A DNA stretch of 20,195 nt, taken from NCBI GenBank assembly GCA_900552945.1, contig USBI01000034.1:1-20195 (forward strand), in the 5' to 3' direction. The position numbers and the translations under genes were made by a program. The DNA is from an uncultured Oscillospiraceae bacterium (GTDB lineage: Bacteria; Bacillota; Clostridia; Oscillospirales; Ruminococcaceae). Numbering within the stretch: the stretch's first letter is position 1; the number at the start of each line of letters is the position of its first letter. Shown piece by piece: positions 16,776 through 20,195 of the stretch. A model generated the notes under the pieces. The model was not told the DNA's origin. It ran no database searches and worked only from the letters and a program-made list of their open reading frames with translations.

Positions 16776-17960
16776 TTAGCGAGCCATTTTGTAAATTTCA
16801 ATTAAATCCTGTTTTGAAAGTTTTACAAAATTACCGATGGTTTTGGTTCCTCCCTTGGTGCATTTGTCTGCCATTTCTTCGATTTCCGCATCGGTGACCT
16901 GTTTGCCGTTTAACAGTTCAGTCATGCTGATCGGCATTTCAATGGAGCGGTAGAACTCTTCCATTGCCTCAATGCCTTCCAGAGCGGTGCGTTCCGGATC
17001 GTCAAAATGGTTGTAAACGCCCAGTACGTTGACGGCAAACTGAGCGAACCGTTTGGCGTTGTGTTTGTAAACGTAACGCGCCCAGCTTCCCCAGATTGCG
17101 GCAAGGCCGGCGCCGTGAGTTACATCGAACAAGCCGCCCAGCTCGTGCTCAATGTTGTGGCTTGCAAAATCACCCACAGAGCCGCAGCCGGTCAGGTCGT
17201 TGTGCGCCAAGCTGCTCGCCCACATTACCTGCGCGCGCGCTTCGTAATTCTGTGGGTCTTTCATTAAAATTTTCGCGTTGCGGATAACGTTGCGCATCAG
17301 GCTTTCCGCGATGACATCCGTCAATTCCATGGTCTCTACGTTGGTGAAGTAGCGCTCCATGGTGTGCATCAGAATGTCGGTACAACCGCTCTGCGTTTGA
17401 TACTGAGGCAGAGTGTAGGTGAGTTCCGGGTTCATGATGGCGAACTTACAGCGGCCGTAATCGGTGTTGCAGGAACGTTTCAGCCAGCCTTCTTCGTTGG
17501 TGATAACTGAAGAGTTGCTCATCTCGCTGCCGGCGGCTGCAATGGTGAGAACAACGCCGACCGGGTAGCAGCCGGTTGGCTCAATCTTGCGAAGATATAA
17601 ATTCCAGACATCACAGTCGTTTGCAAGCCCGTAGCCGATGGCTTTACAGGAGTCAATGACGCTTCCGCCGCCTACCGCGAGCAGGAAATCAACGCCCTCT
17701 TTCTTGCAGAGTTCAATGCCCTCGCGCACTTTGGAAAGACGAGGATTCGGCACAACGCCGCCCAGCGAAACATAATCGATTCCCGCGGCGTCAAGAGAAG
17801 CATAGACACGGTCAAGCAAACCAGATTTTTTTGCGCTCTGACCGCCAAAATGAACCAGCACTTTTTTGCAGTTCTGTTCTTTTACCAGTGCGCCTACCTG
17901 CTCTTCCGCGCCTTTTCCGAAAACGACTTTGGTGGGGGCATAAAAATTAAAGTTTTCCAT
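16776..17960 (-). CDS. Iron-containing alcohol dehydrogenase (butanol dehydrogenase-like)
   Basis: A 394-residue group III alcohol dehydrogenase, probably reducing an aldehyde such as butyraldehyde or acetaldehyde to the alcohol with NAD(P)H. The N-terminal domain begins FYAPTKVVFGKGA and has the dinucleotide-binding GGGSVID at 97-103. The C-terminal helical domain carries the four metal ligands expected for Fe2+ or Zn2+: D195, H199, H268 and H282, with the last two 14 residues apart as in FucO. Overall it most resembles the clostridial BdhA/YugJ-like group. CAAAGGAG precedes the ATG. It stands alone on the minus strand between the retron and the heat-shock operon. Exact substrate cannot be told from sequence. 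Confidence 0.92.
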   Translation of the reverse strand: MENFNFYAPTKVVFGKGAEEQVGALVKEQNCKKVLVHFGGQSAKKSGLLDRVYASLDAAGIDYVSLGGVVPNPRLSKVREGIELCKKEGVDFLLAVGGGSVIDSCKAIGYGLANDCDVWNLYLRKIEPTGCYPVGVVLTIAAAGSEMSNSSVITNEEGWLKRSCNTDYGRCKFAIMNPELTYTLPQYQTQSGCTDILMHTMERYFTNVETMELTDVIAESLMRNVIRNAKILMKDPQNYEARAQVMWASSLAHNDLTGCGSVGDFASHNIEHELGGLFDVTHGAGLAAIWGSWARYVYKHNAKRFAQFAVNVLGVYNHFDDPERTALEGIEAMEEFYRSIEMPISMTELLNGKQVTDAEIEEMADKCTKGGTKTIGNFVKLSKQDLIEIYKMAR

Positions 17961-18041
17961 TCTTTTATCTCCTTTGCTGAAATGTATGAGTATGATTGAA
18001 GAGCGATACGGCTTTGCCGTATGATTTTATGAAACATGTTC

Positions 18042-18070
18042 AGTATACCGCTTTTTTTAAGGGGCGTCTA
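18042..18070 (-). promoter_or_regulatory. Candidate promoter of the alcohol dehydrogenase gene
   Basis: On the minus strand TAGACG (18070-18065) and TATACT (18047-18042) are 17 bases apart. A start near 18035 gives a leader of about 75 bases, which contains a small hairpin (ATACGGC/GCCGTAT at 18006-18022) of unknown role. Confidence 0.55.
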
Positions 18071-18123
18071 TGCGTAATTTGACTGAATATTTGAATAATT
18101 TTTTAACTTTTGAATGCCTGCAC

Positions 18124-18152
18124 TTGACAGCGGATAGAATAAGTGATAAATT
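18124..18152 (+). promoter_or_regulatory. Promoter of the hrcA-grpE-dnaK operon
   Basis: A perfect TTGACA at 18124-18129 with TAAATT at 18147-18152 after 17 bases. The predicted start near 18158 falls at the first base of the CIRCE element, so HrcA bound there would block initiation and the element would also lie at the 5' end of the mRNA. Confidence 0.7.
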
Positions 18153-18156
18153 GATG

Positions 18157-18183
18157 TTAGCACTCAGAGAGATAGAGTGCTAA
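18157..18183 (+). promoter_or_regulatory. CIRCE heat-shock operator
   Basis: TTAGCACTC, a 9-base spacer and GAGTGCTAA form the perfect 9-9-9 consensus of the HrcA operator. It lies 55 bases before hrcA, so the operon is autoregulated and induced when HrcA loses activity on heat stress (established for the family). Confidence 0.97.
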
Positions 18184-18238
18184 AATTACAACAAACAGTT
18201 TTCTGGTTGCAAATAATCCGGAACGGAAGGTGAGCAGG

Positions 18239-19300
18239 TTGAAAATGGATGACAGAAAACGGAAGGTTTTGGCAGCGGTCGTTGACGAATACATTAAAAC
18301 GGGTGAGCCGGTCGGCTCTAAGGCGCTGGTGAATCTTTTGGGGCTGTCGGTTTCTTCTGCCACCATTCGAAATGATATGTCTGCGCTGGAGTCTATGGGC
18401 TACCTGGAACAGCCGCACACTTCGGCAGGTCGTATCCCGACTTATGAAGGGTATCGGTTTTACATCGATCACCTCATGCATCCGGCGCCGCTATCCGCAA
18501 AAGAGCGTGGGCTTATCGATGACCTCCTTCATAGCAATGATGCGGTCACCGCGGAATCGGTGGTCGAAACAGCGACGGAAGCGCTGGCTCAGCTGACCGG
18601 CTGCGCCACCTTCAACACCAAGAATATGCCGCAGATTTCCATGATCACCCGTGTTGAGGTTATCCCGGCCGGGCGCAGACTGTATGCGCTCTTGATTTTG
18701 ACTTCATCCGGTGCAATGAGAAATCGGATCTGCCGTTTGGAATTTGATTTGACGGATGATCAGCTCGCGTTTTTTGGGAATTTTTTAAACCAGAACCTTT
18801 ATGGATTGAAACTGGAAGAGCTGAATCCTTCCATGATCCAGAATCTGGCCGCCGGCATGGGCAGTTACATGATGACACTCACCCCGCTGCTTTATGCGGT
18901 GTATGAGCTGTCGAGCGAGTTTGCCTCGTCCAATATTAATCTGAAAGGCGAAACCAGGCTGCTTGCCAACCACGATTTGGACCCAAACGAGGTTGTCCGG
19001 TTTTTGTCTCACAAAGATGATCTGGCGAATCTGCTTTCCTCGGTGTTCAGCGGCATCCACGTTGTGTTCGGGAAAGAGTCCGGCACAATGGCGATTTCCA
19101 ATTCCAGCGTGATCCTGTCGAAATACAACCTTGGTTCCATTGATGCAGGCGTGCTTGGCGTGATCGGACCGGTGCGGATCGATTACGCGAAGATGATCCC
19201 ATACATTCAGTATTTTTCAGACAGTGTGACCCACATGCTGTCATCAAGCGAAGAGTTCAGGGAGGAAGAACAGCAGCATGAGCGAAAAGAAAAAGAATAA
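18239..19300 (+). CDS. hrcA: Heat-inducible transcription repressor HrcA
   Basis: Represses class I heat-shock genes by binding CIRCE; its folding depends on GroEL, which links repression to chaperone supply. The 353-residue protein has the N-terminal winged helix (DDRKRKVLAAVVDEYI, EPVGSKAL, then SVSSATIRNDMSALESMGYL at about 37-56) and the conserved TSAGRIPTYEGYRFYID at 61-77. Starts at GTG 18230, TTG 18239 and ATG 18245 are all in frame. AGGTGA at 18228-18233 is best placed for TTG 18239, and other HrcA proteins also begin only a few residues before DDRK. Its end overlaps grpE by 23 bases. CIRCE and promoter lie directly upstream. Confidence 0.95.
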   Translation: MKMDDRKRKVLAAVVDEYIKTGEPVGSKALVNLLGLSVSSATIRNDMSALESMGYLEQPHTSAGRIPTYEGYRFYIDHLMHPAPLSAKERGLIDDLLHSNDAVTAESVVETATEALAQLTGCATFNTKNMPQISMITRVEVIPAGRRLYALLILTSSGAMRNRICRLEFDLTDDQLAFFGNFLNQNLYGLKLEELNPSMIQNLAAGMGSYMMTLTPLLYAVYELSSEFASSNINLKGETRLLANHDLDPNEVVRFLSHKDDLANLLSSVFSGIHVVFGKESGTMAISNSSVILSKYNLGSIDAGVLGVIGPVRIDYAKMIPYIQYFSDSVTHMLSSSEEFREEEQQHERKEKE

Positions 19301-19826
19301 AGCGGCAGAAGAACAAGCGGCTGCCAAACAGCAGGTAAAAGAAAAAGAAACCGAGCAGGCGGCACAAGAGCCTGCGCAGGAGGACGAACTGGAAAAGCTC
19401 AAAAAAGAAAACGCGGAGCTTCAGGAAAAACTTCTTCGCCAGATGGCGGAATTTGATAACTACCGCAAACGCACCACCCGTGAGAAGATGGAACTTTACA
19501 CGGATGCGACTGTAAAATGCGTTTCCGAAATTGTTTCGGTTGTGGATAATTTTGAGCGTGCGCTCGCCTCTCCGTGTGAGGGGAATGAGGAGTTCAAAAA
19601 GGGCGTTCAGATGATTTTCGACCAGTTCATGCAGGTGCTTACCAAAATGGGTGTGGAAGAGATCGATGCGCTGGGCAAACCGTTTGATCCCGAACTGCAC
19701 AACGCAGTCAGCCGTGTGGATGATGACAACTTTGGTGAAAACACCGTCTGCCAGGTGTACCAGAAGGGCTTTAAATTGCATGATAAAGTCATTCGGCACG
19801 CGATGGTAGTCGTTGCAAATTCATAA
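19278..19826 (+). CDS. grpE: Nucleotide exchange factor GrpE
   Basis: A homodimeric co-chaperone that releases ADP from DnaK. The 182-residue protein has a charged, Ala/Gln/Glu/Lys-rich disordered head (1-36), a long coiled-coil helix (about 37-95, DELEKLKKENAELQEKLLRQ then AEFDNYRKRT), a helical bundle (105-127) and the C-terminal beta domain with GKPFDPELHNAV at 133-144 and QKGFKLHDKVIRHAMVVV at 162-179. GGAGG lies 12 bases before the ATG, inside the hrcA end. It is followed by dnaK after 45 bases, the usual order in Firmicutes. Confidence 0.96.
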   Translation: MSEKKKNKAAEEQAAAKQQVKEKETEQAAQEPAQEDELEKLKKENAELQEKLLRQMAEFDNYRKRTTREKMELYTDATVKCVSEIVSVVDNFERALASPCEGNEEFKKGVQMIFDQFMQVLTKMGVEEIDALGKPFDPELHNAVSRVDDDNFGENTVCQVYQKGFKLHDKVIRHAMVVVANS

Positions 19827-19844
19827 ATAGTACGATTCAATTGA

Positions 19845-20195
<351 letters not shown>

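Overview
The window looks like a chromosome segment of a Gram-positive anaerobe of class Clostridia, probably an Oscillospiraceae/Ruminococcaceae-type gut bacterium. The reasons are a PyrR-type RNA attenuator, a class 1B dihydroorotate dehydrogenase (PyrD plus PyrK), a CIRCE-controlled hrcA-grpE-dnaK locus, an iron-dependent butanol-dehydrogenase-like enzyme, and a secreted protein with a PQT-type C-terminal sorting signal. The assignment is inferred from gene families and order, not from a marker gene. The first 18 bases match a Tn5/Nextera adapter end, so the left edge is a contig end carrying library sequence.

Left part (about 134-10326, all +): a promoter and PyrR-responsive attenuator precede pyrR-pyrC-pyrF-carA-carB-pyrK-pyrD, followed by a histidine phosphatase and ruvX. 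Together these make carbamoyl phosphate, dihydroorotate, orotate and finally UMP. pyrB and pyrE are not in the window and must lie elsewhere if the pathway is complete. Gene gaps are short or overlapping, so this reads as one transcription unit ending at a hairpin near 10294-10321.

Middle accessory part (about 10327-16742): a structured, terminator-ended stretch that may be a small RNA; a TetR-family regulator with an operator-like palindrome at its promoter; and, translationally coupled to it, a large secreted cell-wall-anchored protein gene broken by two frameshifts (a 7-base tandem duplication in the signal peptide and an apparent one-base loss near 13340). Converging on it from the minus strand is the most interesting locus: a retron. 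It has a reverse transcriptase with NAxxH, YCDD and VTG motifs (15310-16371, -). Directly upstream is an msr-msd RNA region bounded by a 33/34-base inverted repeat (a1/a2), with two msr hairpins, a long msd hairpin and its own promoter. No effector gene is linked to it, so it looks like a reverse-transcriptase-only retron.

Right part (16776-20195): an iron-containing alcohol dehydrogenase (-) with its own promoter and terminator, divergent from the heat-shock operon hrcA-grpE-dnaK (+), which has a perfect CIRCE operator. dnaK runs off the right edge.
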